Assembly (NCBI GenBank): GCA_003427395.1
Contig: BFEA01000115.1
Location: 1,837,119-1,870,693 of the forward strand
Length of the DNA stretch: 33,575 nt
Direction of reading: 5' to 3'
Source: Chara braunii
Lineage: Eukaryota > Streptophyta > Charophyceae > Charales > Characeae
This document shows positions 24,101 to 31,316 of the stretch, piece after piece. Each line of letters opens with the position of its first letter. Positions within the stretch are counted from its first letter, which is position 1. Below the pieces are notes generated by a model, which saw only the letters and a list, made by a program, of their open reading frames with translations, was not told the DNA's origin and ran no database searches. Made by a program: the position numbers and the translations under genes.

Positions 24101-26256
24101 GGAGATCAGGAGGATGGCGCCGAGACACGTGGGAAGCCGCGAGATAAGGGGGGAAGTCGCGGGAGAAGACGGAGGAGTGGTGAGGAGGAAAGGCGGGAGA
24201 CGACAGGCAGGCGCGCACGACGAGAGGCAGGCGCGGGAGACGAGAGGCAGGCCCGGCGACGAGGGCCACGCGCGGGAGACGAGGGGGACGCGCGGGAGAC
24301 GAGGGCCACGCGCGGGAGACGACGGGCGGGCAGGCGCGGGAGACGACGGGCAGGCGCGAAGAGGAGGGGCAGGCGCGGGGACACCAGGTGGAAGATGCCA
24401 AAGACCAGAGGATAAAAGAGAGGCCTGGGGGAAGTGGAAAGCCAGGGTGAAGACGCGGAAGACGAGTGACAAGACGCGAAGCCAGGCTAAAGACGCCGGA
24501 TGACGGGGGCAGGAGCAGAGAGACGACGCGGTAGAGCCCGGAGACAACAGGGAAGGGCCGGGAGGACACACCGAAGATGACAGGAAAAGGCAAGATAATG
24601 GAGGGACAGCCCGAAATGTATAACGGCGACCTAGATAGGGAGTGGAAATAAGAGAACGTAGGCAAGAGAAAAGGGAGAGAGACGGAAGATAAGGGAAAAT
24701 CGGGTGGAGATGAGAGGTGAAAGGCGAGAGATCGGGAACCGAAGGTGGCGAGATAAGAGGAAGAACCGAGAAAATGAGAAGACGAGAGAGATAATAGAAC
24801 AACACAGTGAAAGGACGAGGGCAAGCGACGACAGAGGGGAGAAGCGAAGAACAAGGGAAGAGCCGAGAAGAGGGCAAGTTTAACGGGCAAGCCGACCAAG
24901 GAAAGATGTGAAGTAGGAAGAACACGAGAGACTAAGTAGACGGAAAATAAGCGAAGAGGGGGGCGAAGAGGGGGGAGCGGGGGGGTGTAAATACGGGCAG
25001 AGGGAACAACACAGCCGAAGGACGGGAACAAGGAGGACAATGATATGAGAAGTGGGACGGCTGATAACGAAGAGGTAGTGAGTGAGAAAAGAGAGGAGAG
25101 AGGAAAGAGAACGGGAACAGCAGAAGGAGAGAAACAAGGGAAGTAGAGAGGAAATAGAGGAGAAAAGACAATGGAAGGCAGGAGCCACTCGGTGAGGCGA
25201 GAGATACAACGGGACCAAGGGATGAGAGATACCAGACGAAGAGCGAAAACGGTAGAGCAGGAAAGACGGCAGCGCACGAATCAAGAGAAGAGGAGAAACA
25301 AGAAGGATGGAAAACATGCAGACATAATGGATCAAAACAGAGACGAGGGGAGAGGGAACGGATCAGAGGAAGAGAGGGTCAGCCACGACCAGAGAGAAGA
25401 CCCCATTGCTTCGTCTGCTGAAAAGGATACTGATTCATCAAAGATGTCTTGCCCACTCTGCACATAGAACACGCCGATCAGATCAAGGCAAAAGTGTAAG
25501 CGAGGATTCATTCAGCAGGGCTTTAACTTTTCCTACTCCTATCGTCTTTCCCAAATGTATACAGACTGATAGTTACCCCACATACAGGCAAATTGACAGC
25601 ACGTTCTCCTCGGGGAAAGACCGCAGTAAAGTAGGGATGAGAACGGGCACATCCCGATCGATCCCGAGACAAGGCGAAAGGACTTGCAATCCTCACCGGC
25701 GTATAAACTACAGGGCCAAGCCCCCCTGCCTCCCCACGCACGCACGCACGCACGAACACACACCAAAAGAGGAAAATAACACAACAGAAAACGACAAGAG
25801 TGATCTGAGACGTGATACACCGCCAAGGTAAGCAAGGTAATGCCGTGAGCAAGATGTGTAGAAGACCGCGAGGAAAGTGTGCAAGAGGCAATGGCAGCGA
25901 TAACGATCATAACGCACCGGCCAAACCCCCTCCATTTGCCAATGTACCAAACAGACAGCCAAACGAGGAGGTGGAAAAGGAGAGGTAACCCATGGTAACG
26001 AAGGAGGATGAACTAGAACAACAGCTACCGTCTTCACCCGAATAGAACGCCCGGTCATTATCGCTGTATTTACACTGGAAGTTGGTCCAGATACACAGCT
26101 ATAATGACCGGGCGTTCTATTCGGGTGAAGACGGTAGCATAATCAATCTAGCACACATCGGAAGGAAGGAAGTTGTCACGTCAAGGATGAGAAAAATGCT
26201 ACTTACCCGCTGTCACCTAAGATGATCACCTTGAGCAGGGTGCGCTTACGAGACAT
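12247..26256 (-). CDS. RAB7: Rab7 / RABG3-type small GTPase, seven exons
   Basis: The gene encodes a Rab7-family GTPase that cycles between GDP- and GTP-bound forms and directs fusion of late endosomes with the vacuole or lysosome. Joining 26256-26207, 25457-25431, 22084-21985, 18496-18350, 13768-13688, 13215-13070 and 12313-12247 gives 618 coding bases and 205 residues, close to the 206 of plant RABG3 proteins. Every junction is GT-AG and keeps frame. All G-box motifs are intact: P-loop GDSGVGKT (14-21), Thr39 in KATIG, WDTAGQE (61-67), NKVD (124-127), TSAK (156-159). The C terminus CEC (203-205) is the double-geranylgeranylation signal. The start at MSRKRTLL matches the family N terminus, and upstream codons lack family similarity. 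Introns measure 749, 3346, 3488, 4581, 472 and 756 bases. Family identity is certain; expression is not shown. Confidence 0.97.
12379..12425. repeat. (GT)n followed by a 17-base G run, in Rab7 intron 6
   Basis: A GT run to 12408 is followed by G at 12409-12425. On the sense strand this reads C17 then (AC)n, ending about 65 bases upstream of the last acceptor. Confidence 0.9.
12609..12880 (-). repeat. Short direct repeats in Rab7 intron 6
   Basis: AGAAGGCAAT with CTGCAACATCCC recurs at 12609-12631 and 12661-12686. A block with ACATGCTCT, TTGCAGGGCGGACAAGCA and CAGGTC at about 12713-12765 recurs diverged at about 12828-12880. These are intron-internal duplications with no coding sense. Confidence 0.6.
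13070..13215 (-). CDS. RAB7: Rab7 exon 6 (G5 TSAK)
   Basis: This 146-base exon encodes 48 residues from [20 protein letters not shown] through TSAK to NETEEE, plus AT of the next codon. The donor GTAAGT gives an in-frame ATG TAA if the intron is retained. Confidence 0.97.
13688..13768 (-). CDS. RAB7: Rab7 exon 5 (G4 NKVD)
   Basis: This 81-base exon encodes [20 protein letters not shown] and MGHSRV after D, with guanine-specificity motif NKVD. The acceptor is GTGTGCAG and the donor GTGAGT, both phase 0. Confidence 0.97.
15342..15399. repeat. (TC)29 microsatellite in intron 4
   Basis: An almost pure TC run on the plus strand; on the Rab7 sense strand it is (GA)n. Confidence 0.95.
15952..16009. 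repeat. 58-bp dispersed repeat, second copy
   Basis: It is identical over 58 bases to 4422-4479, outside the gene. It includes TATATATCG, AATAGAACTGCCCGGTAAACC and GAGAAGAGGACA. Confidence 0.9.
16872..17021. repeat. Exact 75-bp tandem duplication
   Basis: Units 16872-16946 and 16947-17021 are identical, starting GCTGGGGCCGTGTACTCCC and ending GGCAGTCTTTC. The length is a multiple of three, so both strands show repeated peptides, but there is no coding evidence. Identity implies a recent event or an assembly artefact. Confidence 0.9.
17059..17131. repeat. Short direct repeat (AGTCCCAACAACGAGGG)
   Basis: The 17-base string occurs at 17059-17075 and 17099-17115 with similar purine-rich sequence after it. 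Confidence 0.7.
17703..18037. mobile_element. Degenerate inverted-repeat (MITE-like) element in intron 4
   Basis: The left arm contains CCGAATAGAACGCCCAGTAA (17720-17739). The right arm carries the inverted match CCGGACATTCTATTCG with GTGAAGACGGTAG (18006-18034). This is the same arm as in the 26024-26138 element. A 46-bp direct repeat lies inside (17804-17849 and 17944-17989, 44 of 46 identical, with CTCCTGTAGTGACCAGTACA). Ends are approximate and target-site duplications were not found. Confidence 0.55.
18038..18215. repeat. Tandem fragments of the same inverted-repeat family
   Basis: Two successive units share TTCTATTCGNGTGAA, ACCTTTA, CTGTGCAGTCA, TATAGC and AGACTGAA (about 18012-18110 and 18122-18210). 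The second begins CGTTCTATTCGGGTGAAA. They extend the element cluster towards exon 4. Confidence 0.6.
18350..18496 (-). CDS. RAB7: Rab7 exon 4 (switch II)
   Basis: This 147-base exon encodes 49 residues from [20 protein letters not shown] to NWRDEFLIQ. It includes catalytic Gln66. The acceptor is GTCTCAAG and the donor GTGAGG. The pyrimidine tract of the acceptor is a CT microsatellite at 18511-18543. Confidence 0.97.
18511..18543. repeat. GA microsatellite forming the intron 3 pyrimidine tract
   Basis: On the Rab7 sense strand this is a CT run with one interruption, ending 15 bases before exon 4. Confidence 0.9.
18674..19009. repeat. Tandem duplication, period 167 bp
   Basis: Units 18674-18840 and 18841-19009 share GGCGATCTGGTACCGCATTT, GATAGAATTACC, ATAGCACACAGGCGACA and CGAAAACGCACCC, with a few substitutions and single-base indels. 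Confidence 0.9.
19376..19478. repeat. Tandem duplication, period 52 bp
   Basis: Units 19376-19427 and 19428-19478 share AATTTACC, TCATTCCGTACGACCAAAT and begin GCAACAA. Confidence 0.85.
19546..19705. mobile_element. 160-bp inverted-repeat (MITE-like) element
   Basis: The left arm 19546-19584 starts CCCCCACGAGTTGGT and continues CACTCCTTGCGT, CTGGAAAA. The right arm 19664-19705 is its imperfect reverse complement, ending ACCAACTCGTGGGGG. The central 79 bases are not self-complementary. Small size, arms and intronic position fit a MITE. Target-site duplications were not identified. Confidence 0.6.
20702..21134. repeat. Compound (CT)n minisatellite with unique inserts, ending in (CA)n
   Basis: CT runs at about 20702-20727, 20780-20823, 20992-21014 and 21051-21114 alternate with a 54-base insert starting CCGCCTACTTAATCAGACGA. 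The insert occurs twice, plus a shortened third form at 21019-21050 (CTCGTCACA, ACTACATCT). CA repeats follow at 21115-21134. The array spans the gap of N. Confidence 0.9.
20877..20991. other. Scaffold gap (115 N)
   Basis: A run of N lies inside the minisatellite. The true number of CT/insert units is unknown. Confidence 0.99.
21456..21549. repeat. 42-bp direct repeat, period 52 bp
   Basis: Copies at 21456-21497 and 21508-21549 share GTGGGATCGGGG, ACACAA and TTGGGACACCACAGAG. Confidence 0.85.
21985..22084 (-). CDS. RAB7: Rab7 exon 3 (switch I)
   Basis: This 100-base exon starts after CTGAAG and completes the Gln codon with A. It encodes [18 protein letters not shown] and on to LVTMQ, including the Mg-binding Thr39, and ends before donor GTAGCG. 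It closes in phase 0. Confidence 0.95.
22085..25430 (-). other. Rab7 intron 2 (3.3 kb) with strong purine/pyrimidine asymmetry
   Basis: From about 22380 to 25380 the plus strand is made almost wholly of G and A, so the Rab7 sense strand is pyrimidine-rich. Internal duplications are visible. CGCACAAGAA, GATAAGGAGCAGAAAGACA-type sequence recurs at 22499-22552 and 22730-22783. AAGGAAAGCCTACACACG at 22653-22670 has a close match near 23179. GGTGACTGGGCCG with GATTCTCCCTC occurs at 22200 and 22550. Long open frames here arise from composition. Confidence 0.85.
24191..24380. repeat. Degenerate GC-rich minisatellite in intron 2
   Basis: About nine imperfect units of roughly 20 bases carry the theme GGCAGGCGCGGGAGACGA or CACGCGCGGGAGACGAGG. 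More diverged copies of GGGAGA and CGCGGGAGA extend back to about 23940. Confidence 0.8.
25431..25457 (-). CDS. RAB7: Rab7 exon 2, 27-base microexon (VGKTSLMNQ)
   Basis: An ATGTGCAG acceptor is followed by 27 bases completing the split Gly codon and encoding VGKTSLMN plus CA of a Gln codon, then the donor GTATCC. It carries the P-loop Lys20 and Thr21. A short exon at this place is, to my recollection, also found in plant RABG3 genes. No ORF of useful length reveals it. It was found by searching intron 1-2 for the missing P-loop residues. Confidence 0.95.
25458..26206 (-). other. Rab7 intron 1 (749 bases)
   Basis: It contains a CACG repeat at about 25736-25754 and the 115-bp inverted repeat described next. 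No other gene is visible. Confidence 0.9.
26024..26138. mobile_element. 115-bp inverted-repeat (MITE-like) element with perfect 38-bp arms
   Basis: Arm 26024-26061 starts GCTACCGTCTTCACCCGAAT and contains AATAGAACGCCCGGTCATTA. It is exactly complementary to 26101-26138. The 39-base centre is weakly self-similar. Related sequences lie at 17703-18215, and fragments at 4422 and 15952. No target-site duplication is clear. The element begins 68 bases inside Rab7 intron 1. Confidence 0.75.
26207..26256 (-). CDS. RAB7: Rab7 exon 1 (start codon, beta-1 strand, first half of P-loop)
   Basis: It encodes [16 protein letters not shown] plus two bases of a Gly codon, then the donor GTAAGT at 26206. The intron is phase 2. 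Read-through of the donor gives an immediate in-frame TAA. Confidence 0.97.
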
Positions 26257-26560
26257 CGTGGAAATCTCCGCTGCCGGGGAACGCGAGAATAAGAGAAAGA
26301 GTGAGAGAGAGGAAAGCGGAGAAGAAACGAGGACAAACCCTAACCCCGGCCTTCTGTGCGCAATTGAAAGCTGGCTCAGCCAATCACCAAAAAGCGCGGC
26401 AACACACGAACAGTTTTCGCGCCAGCTGCCCTTTTCCGCTGGATCGAAAGCCGCGCTCGCAACGACTAATCGAGTCAAGTTTTGACAGGAGAACCGAGTT
26501 GAGAATCACTTTCGCACTACTGCAATCACCGCCTTTTTTTTTGCCTACCGATGCAGTTTT
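26257..26560 (-). promoter_or_regulatory. Rab7 proximal 5' region: CT-rich leader, telo-box, CCAAT
   Basis: On the sense strand a CT-rich leader (complement of 26287-26328) precedes the ATG. The plus strand carries AAACCCTAA, a plant telo-box, at 26335-26343, and CCAAT at 26380-26384, roughly 80 and 125 bases upstream of the start codon. Telo-boxes sit near the transcription start of many plant housekeeping genes. No TATA box is evident, and the transcription start is not shown. Confidence 0.5.
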
Positions 26561-27422
26561 GTCAGACGCAGTGCACCTTGCCCCAAGCGGCGAAAGCAAG
26601 CGAGGTGAAGCGAAGAACAGAACCACCAGACCACCACCAAAACACCGCTCACGCACGCAAAAGCACGCCACCAACACTCGCGCCACCGTCTTCTCGCTCT
26701 CCCTAAACACCTGTCCAATCTGTCTCGGTCGGGAAGCAACGATTGGCCCAAACAGAGCTTCACTGCCACAACTACCCTCAGTGCAACTAGTCCAGGATCT
26801 AGCGCCTATTTTCCCCTGTACATGGTCTCCTACATGTAGCACCTACTGTTGCAGAGCAGAGAATCCGAGTCCCCACGAGTACTGGTAGGCAACCGGAACC
26901 CACACCGTCCGCATACTCCAGGCCTGCCGGCCTCTCACAGAGGGGAAAGAAAGCAAACCGCGTCACAGTGAAGGATGGCTCTTTATTGCCCACAAACACG
27001 TAGGGGCTAGGCCATGACGCCACGTCTACTTCAACCAGAGCGGAGGCGGGGGGATGGAGCACAAGTGCGCGAGCGGGAGACAACATCGGACGGCCAGCCT
27101 GATTGGCGAGCCGCGAGACATGGGTGCGCCTGCACGTACTCGCGCGCGCCCATCCGACGGAGACGAGAGAGGCAGTTTGGGGCTTGTGCGCGCGAACGAC
27201 ACTCGCAGAGGAATCGGGAGACCAGATGCGTGGTGTACTATTCGGCTATTCGGAAAGAGCGGGTAACTATTCTATGGTCTCGAGTAACTATTCTATGGTC
27301 TAAGCCCTTGACCTCACTGCACAGAGGCTGGAAAAAGCCGTAGGCCACTATACCGGGGGGCCAAGCCCGTCGCCAACGGAACCCTAGATTTGCACGAGAT
27401 CAAGGGGAAGGCAACCCTGAGG
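26561..27422. other. Upstream flank of Rab7, no gene seen
   Basis: Mixed composition with some GC-rich stretches. An 18-base string, GTAACTATTCTATGGTCT, is repeated at 27263-27280 and 27284-27301. Open frames on both strands carry no recognisable domain. Confidence 0.5.
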
Positions 27423-27657
27423 GCCTTGTATTCGTTGGGCATTTTGTGTCTAAAAAGTGCAGTGAACTTTCTTTCTTCTACATCTATCTACAGCTACATA
27501 TATCTATCTATCTACATCCCTATCCCTAGCCTTGTATTCGTTGGGCATTTTGTGTCTAAAAAGTGCAGTGAACTTTCTTTCTTCTAGGTCTATCTACAGC
27601 TACAAATATCTATCTAGCTACATCCCTATCCCTATCCCTATCCCTATACTACTAAAC
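27423..27657. repeat. Tandem duplication, period 106 bp, ending in (CCCTAT)n
   Basis: Unit 27423-27528 is followed by a second copy from 27529. They share GCCTTGTATTCGTTGGGCAT, AAGTGCAGTGAACTTTC and CTACAGCTACA. The second copy ends in about four CCCTAT units. Confidence 0.85.
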
Positions 27658-27695
27658 CTGTCTCTTATACACATCTAGATGTGTATAAGAGACAG
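27658..27695. other. Nextera mate-pair junction adapter (assembly artefact)
   Basis: CTGTCTCTTATACACATCT is followed directly by its reverse complement AGATGTGTATAAGAGACAG. These are two Tn5 mosaic ends joined head to head, the exact circularisation junction used in Nextera mate-pair libraries. It is not genomic. Confidence 0.97.
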
Positions 27696-27867
27696 ATCTA
27701 CAGCTACATATATCTATCTATCTACATCCCTATCCCTAGCCTTGTATTCGTTGGGCATTTTGTGTCTAAAAAGTGCAGTGAACTTTCTTTCTTCTAGGTC
27801 TATCTACAGCTACAAATATCTATCTAGCTACATCCCTATCCCTATCCCTATCCCTATACTACTAAAC
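27696..27867. repeat. Artefactual duplication of 27486-27657
   Basis: The 172 bases after the adapter repeat 27486-27657 at a constant offset of 210 (38 adapter plus 172). The true sequence most likely runs from 27657 directly to 27868. Confidence 0.85.
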
Positions 27868-28246
27868 ATGGGGCCCAACAGAAACCAGGTGCCTCCGCGC
27901 GGGACCGGTAACGGGCAGCGGCCAAGGGGGAACCAGTGGCACTCGGGGCGAGGGCCGGAGAAATCCGGCAGGAACTGGCGACAACCGCGACGAGTAGGGG
28001 AAAAAAAGGCCGTGGGGACAGCCGCGACGAGTACGAGGGCCGACTAGCCCAAAAAAGGTTGTGGAAAACGGGGTGAGGGCCGGAGAAATGTCAGCGCGCG
28101 GGGCTGAAGCGACGCGAATGGCAGGGTGGAGCGGGAAATGGCATGGCATGAATTGTCTACCGGTGAGGCGACGAGCGGGGCGGCGTCCTTTCGTGCGGGA
28201 GGAGGGGGAGGAAGGGAGGGAGGGAGGGAGGGCGGAATGGAGGGGG

Positions 28247-28251
<5 letters not shown>
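27868..28251. other. GC-rich spacer
   Basis: This is a GC-rich, purine-leaning stretch. A plus-strand frame starting MGPNRNQVPPRGTGNGQ at 27868 is Arg/Gly-rich and stops at about 28047. It has no recognisable domain, so I do not call a gene. Confidence 0.4.
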
Positions 28252-28298
<47 letters not shown>

Positions 28299-28444
28299 CT
28301 TCCATCGATTGGTTGAACAACGCACCAGCCAACAGGTAAGTCTCCAAGCCCGCGGCACTACTTCCATCGATAGGATGAGCAAAATCGATAGAATCTTCCA
28401 CTAGAACATCGAAATATACACTACTACACGTGTGTGTGTGTGTG

Positions 28445-28477
<33 letters not shown>

Positions 28478-28668
28478 GTGTGTGTGTGTATGTGTGTGTG
28501 TGCATGTGAGAGAAAGAGAGAGAGAGATAGGGTACTTCCATCGATAGGATGGTAAGTCTCCAAGCCCGCGGCGCTACTTCCATCGATAGGATGAGCAAAA
28601 TCGATAGAATCTTCCGCTATAACATCGAAATATACTTTACAACACGTGTGTGTGTGTGTATGTGTGGT
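28252..28668. repeat. Duplicated microsatellite unit: (GA)n, unique segment, (TG)n
   Basis: A unit of about 100 bases at 28336-28435 recurs at 28552-28651. Both begin GTAAGTCTCCAAGCCCGCGG and contain ACTTCCATCGATAGGATGAG and ACATCGAAATATAC. Each is preceded by a GA run (28252-28293, 28509-28527) and followed by a TG run. GTAAGTCTC occurs a third time at 28667. Confidence 0.85.
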
Positions 28669-29224
28669 AAGTCTCGACTGATCACAGCAGGACCTAAGCA
28701 GCCACTTCCACCCGTATTTTTATAAGTTACAAGGCAACACAACTTGCTTCAGTCAGTTACCAATATCGACTGATCGTGGTCACATATCCTTCTCAAGCCA
28801 CTGAAAGTGAGAGCAACGAGAATAAAACCCAGCACCTACGCTGTGTTGCTCAAGCATGAAATTTACTGACCTAGCCAACGGGACACCCTAGTAAGGTCTA
28901 CTAACCGATGACACCCACAAAGAAACTACTGGTAATACACATCCGACAAAATTCTCATTAGTGTTGTAGTTTGTATATATTTTTAATTTATATTGCTTAC
29001 GTGGGTTGATGGGGAAAGTTGTTCGGAGATTATTCGATATGAACCGATAACTTCATATTTGCAGAATATGCATTTTACTGCATTAACTCATCAATGTTAT
29101 TGTTGTTTTTTCTTAGTTCTACCTAAATATTATAGTCAGTTATTAAAATCAAACTTCTCAACCTTCATCTGCGCTTAATATACACATCACTATATGTCAT
29201 GCAACACAAAATCATATCCCCTAA
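28669..29224. other. Spacer becoming AT-rich
   Basis: No gene or clear repeat is visible. The sequence grades into AT-rich DNA after about 28950. Confidence 0.5.
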
Positions 29225-29747
29225 CAACAGAAAAATTCCCATGAGAAATGAAAGTTGAAAAAACATTCCATAAAAAAAAAAATCCTTCATATTTATATAT
29301 TATCATTCCAATGTTTGTCAAATTCTACAATTTTCAATTTAATTTGATAAGTTCCCGTTTAAATATGAGTTTTCCCGTCCAACTAAATCTATTCGTTCAA
29401 GATGGAATGAAAATTTGGACGAGTTTATGAAATGTCTTAATTAGACTTTCATTCTACTACAACAAATATCGTCTAATTTAGATTGGATTAACCTATTTAT
29501 GACTAAAAATCCTTACTTAGAATGACAGTCCAATTAAAATATTTCATGAACTCATCCAGACTTTCATTCCATCTCTAGCATGCAGTTCAAATAAGAAGAG
29601 ATACCTCATTCTTGGAAGGAAAGTTTTTAAGTAAGACAAAAAATTTTAAAATTGGAATGACATTTTTTAAGATGGAATGAAAATTTAAAATTTATAATGC
29701 AATTTTACTATAGAATGATTATTTAACTCTGGGAAATTTTTCTATTG
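29225..29747. mobile_element. Foldback (MITE-like) element, copy A, about 523 bp
   Basis: The two halves are imperfect inverted repeats. CAACAGAAAAATTCCCATG at the left end pairs with GGGAAATTTTTCTATTG at the right. The inner arms 29399-29455 and 29525-29578 pair over about 55 bases (AGATGGAATGAAA, GAGTT, ATGAAAT, TTAATT). There is no coding capacity. A second, diverged copy lies at 30161-31040. Confidence 0.65.
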
Positions 29748-30160
29748 AATGAGAACTATCCTGCAACTCTCGCGATAGAGGTCCACAACCACCTTATTCC
29801 ATTTATTATAGTCAGTTCTAAGTCACTCAACATAAATCCACACCCCGTTCTCTCACTTACCTCCTTACGATTCAAGCCCACATCTTTATTATGCACTTAC
29901 TCTCACTAAGGACATCACCACCCTCCATGATGATGCTTGGTCCTGCCATCACCAAACAGAGCACTAAGGTAATCAACTATATGCACTTTCACTATACAAA
30001 TTCTTGATCTATGCTCTTACCGTTTCAATGCTTCGTGAGCTGAACAAGTATCAGACATAAAACAACTTACTACGCCAAAACATTCATTGATTTACATTTT
30101 TACAGCTCGTAAAGGTTTCATTTATACACTTTAAAACTTTCAATGTTCAATTCAACGTTA
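29748..30160. other. AT-rich spacer between foldback copies
   Basis: No gene or clear structure is seen. Confidence 0.5.
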
Positions 30161-31040
30161 ACCAACAAAACAATTCCCACAAGAAATGAAAGATGAAAAA
30201 ATATTATATTTTTAAAGAGTTATTCATATTTTAAAATCATGGATAATTTGCAAAATACCCCCATAAGTTGAGATATATATCGAAAAATCCCTGAAAGGTG
30301 TGGGTAGAGCGGAAAGCCCTTTTAGGACGAAATCTTTGTGTTGTGCTCCTGTCAGGCTGCAACGTTGCAATCTAAACCACCTCGTTTGGGCGTTGGCCTT
30401 TTGTAATAGCGCATAGGAAACGTTGGCAAGTACTGAGACATTTTACAAAGTTGAACGGTAACCCGTAGGGATATATTTCAAAGATCGGGGTCCACTTGTC
30501 GCTAGGTGCATTTCACAAAATAGTTTTTTTGTCAAAGAGGTATTTCGTTCTACCCACATCTTTTAGGGACATTTTGACATATAGCTCAACTAATGGAGGT
30601 ATTTTGCAAATTATTCCTAAAAATAATCATTCCAAAATTTTCAGTTTTATTTGACAATTTTTTAAAACAAAATGAATTTTCCCCTTCCAACTCTATTTTG
30701 TTGAAGATAGAATCAAAGTCAGGTCGAGTTCATGAAATGTTTTAATTAAACTTGCATATAACTACAACAAATCTATTATAATTAATATTTTATTAAACTA
30801 TTTATGACTATAAATTTTTATATCGAATAATAATCATATAAAAATATCTCATAAATTAATCCAGACTTTCATTCTATCTCTAACATGTAATTCAAACAAT
30901 AAGTGATGCCTCATTTTTAGAATAAAAACTTTAAAGTAAAACGGGAAAATTTTTAAAAATAATATTTTTATGATCTAATAAAATATTTAATTTCACAATG
31001 TACCGAAGTACGAAATTATTATTTAATTATATTATTTTTT
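30161..31040. mobile_element. Foldback element copy B, interrupted by a nested insertion
   Basis: The left part 30161-30240 (AATTCCCAC, AAGAAATGAAAGATGAAAAA) and the right part 30618-31040 (TTCATGAAATGTTTTAATTA, ACTACAACAAAT, CTATTTATGACTA, CCAGACTTTCATTC) align in order with copy A at 29225-29747. The interrupting block 30241-30617 has no counterpart in copy A. Confidence 0.65.
30241..30617. mobile_element. Nested inverted-repeat element, about 375 bp
   Basis: The left end starts GGATAATTTGCAAAATACCC. The reverse complement of the right end starts GGAATAATTTGCAAAATACC. Similarity continues imperfectly for about 70 bases (TAAGTTGAG or TTAGTTGAG, TCCCT, GTGGGTAGA). Flanks are TAAAATCAT and TAAAAATAATCAT, possibly an imperfect target duplication. 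Long arms and absence of coding suggest a MULE-type or other MITE; the superfamily is uncertain. Confidence 0.65.
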
Positions 31041-31268
31041 TACGTAAACGTTGCTGTCGAGACATTTTTGGTTTGGGGGGGAAGGGAGACCGACGCATTA
31101 GGCCAATGTGGAATGGAATGAGCGAGCAGCCATGGTAGGAAAAAATTGAAACAATGCTTTATTTGAATAATACATTATTTCTTAATCATATTCAGCAGCA
31201 TAGACTTACAAAATGGCACCACGGACACGCTCAGGCCCCCCTCCACGCACACTCACACATTCCCCCCC

Positions 31269-31316
<48 letters not shown>

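Noticed and set aside
22872-25277. 801-codon minus-strand frame as a protein gene
   Set aside because: It lies wholly in Rab7 intron 2 in pyrimidine-only DNA that leaves several frames open. The product is low-complexity Ser/Pro/Leu/Phe/Arg with no domain.
26203-26478. Upstream start at 26478 for Rab7
   Set aside because: Residues before MSRKRTLL do not resemble any Rab, and the region is a CT-rich leader with a telo-box and CCAAT.
27629-27650. (CCCTAT)n as telomeric repeat
   Set aside because: Only about four units occur, the unit is not the plant telomere unit CCCTAAA, and it lies inside a local tandem repeat.
27679-28047. 122-codon frame starting MCIRDR
   Set aside because: It begins in the Nextera adapter and runs through the artefactual duplication.
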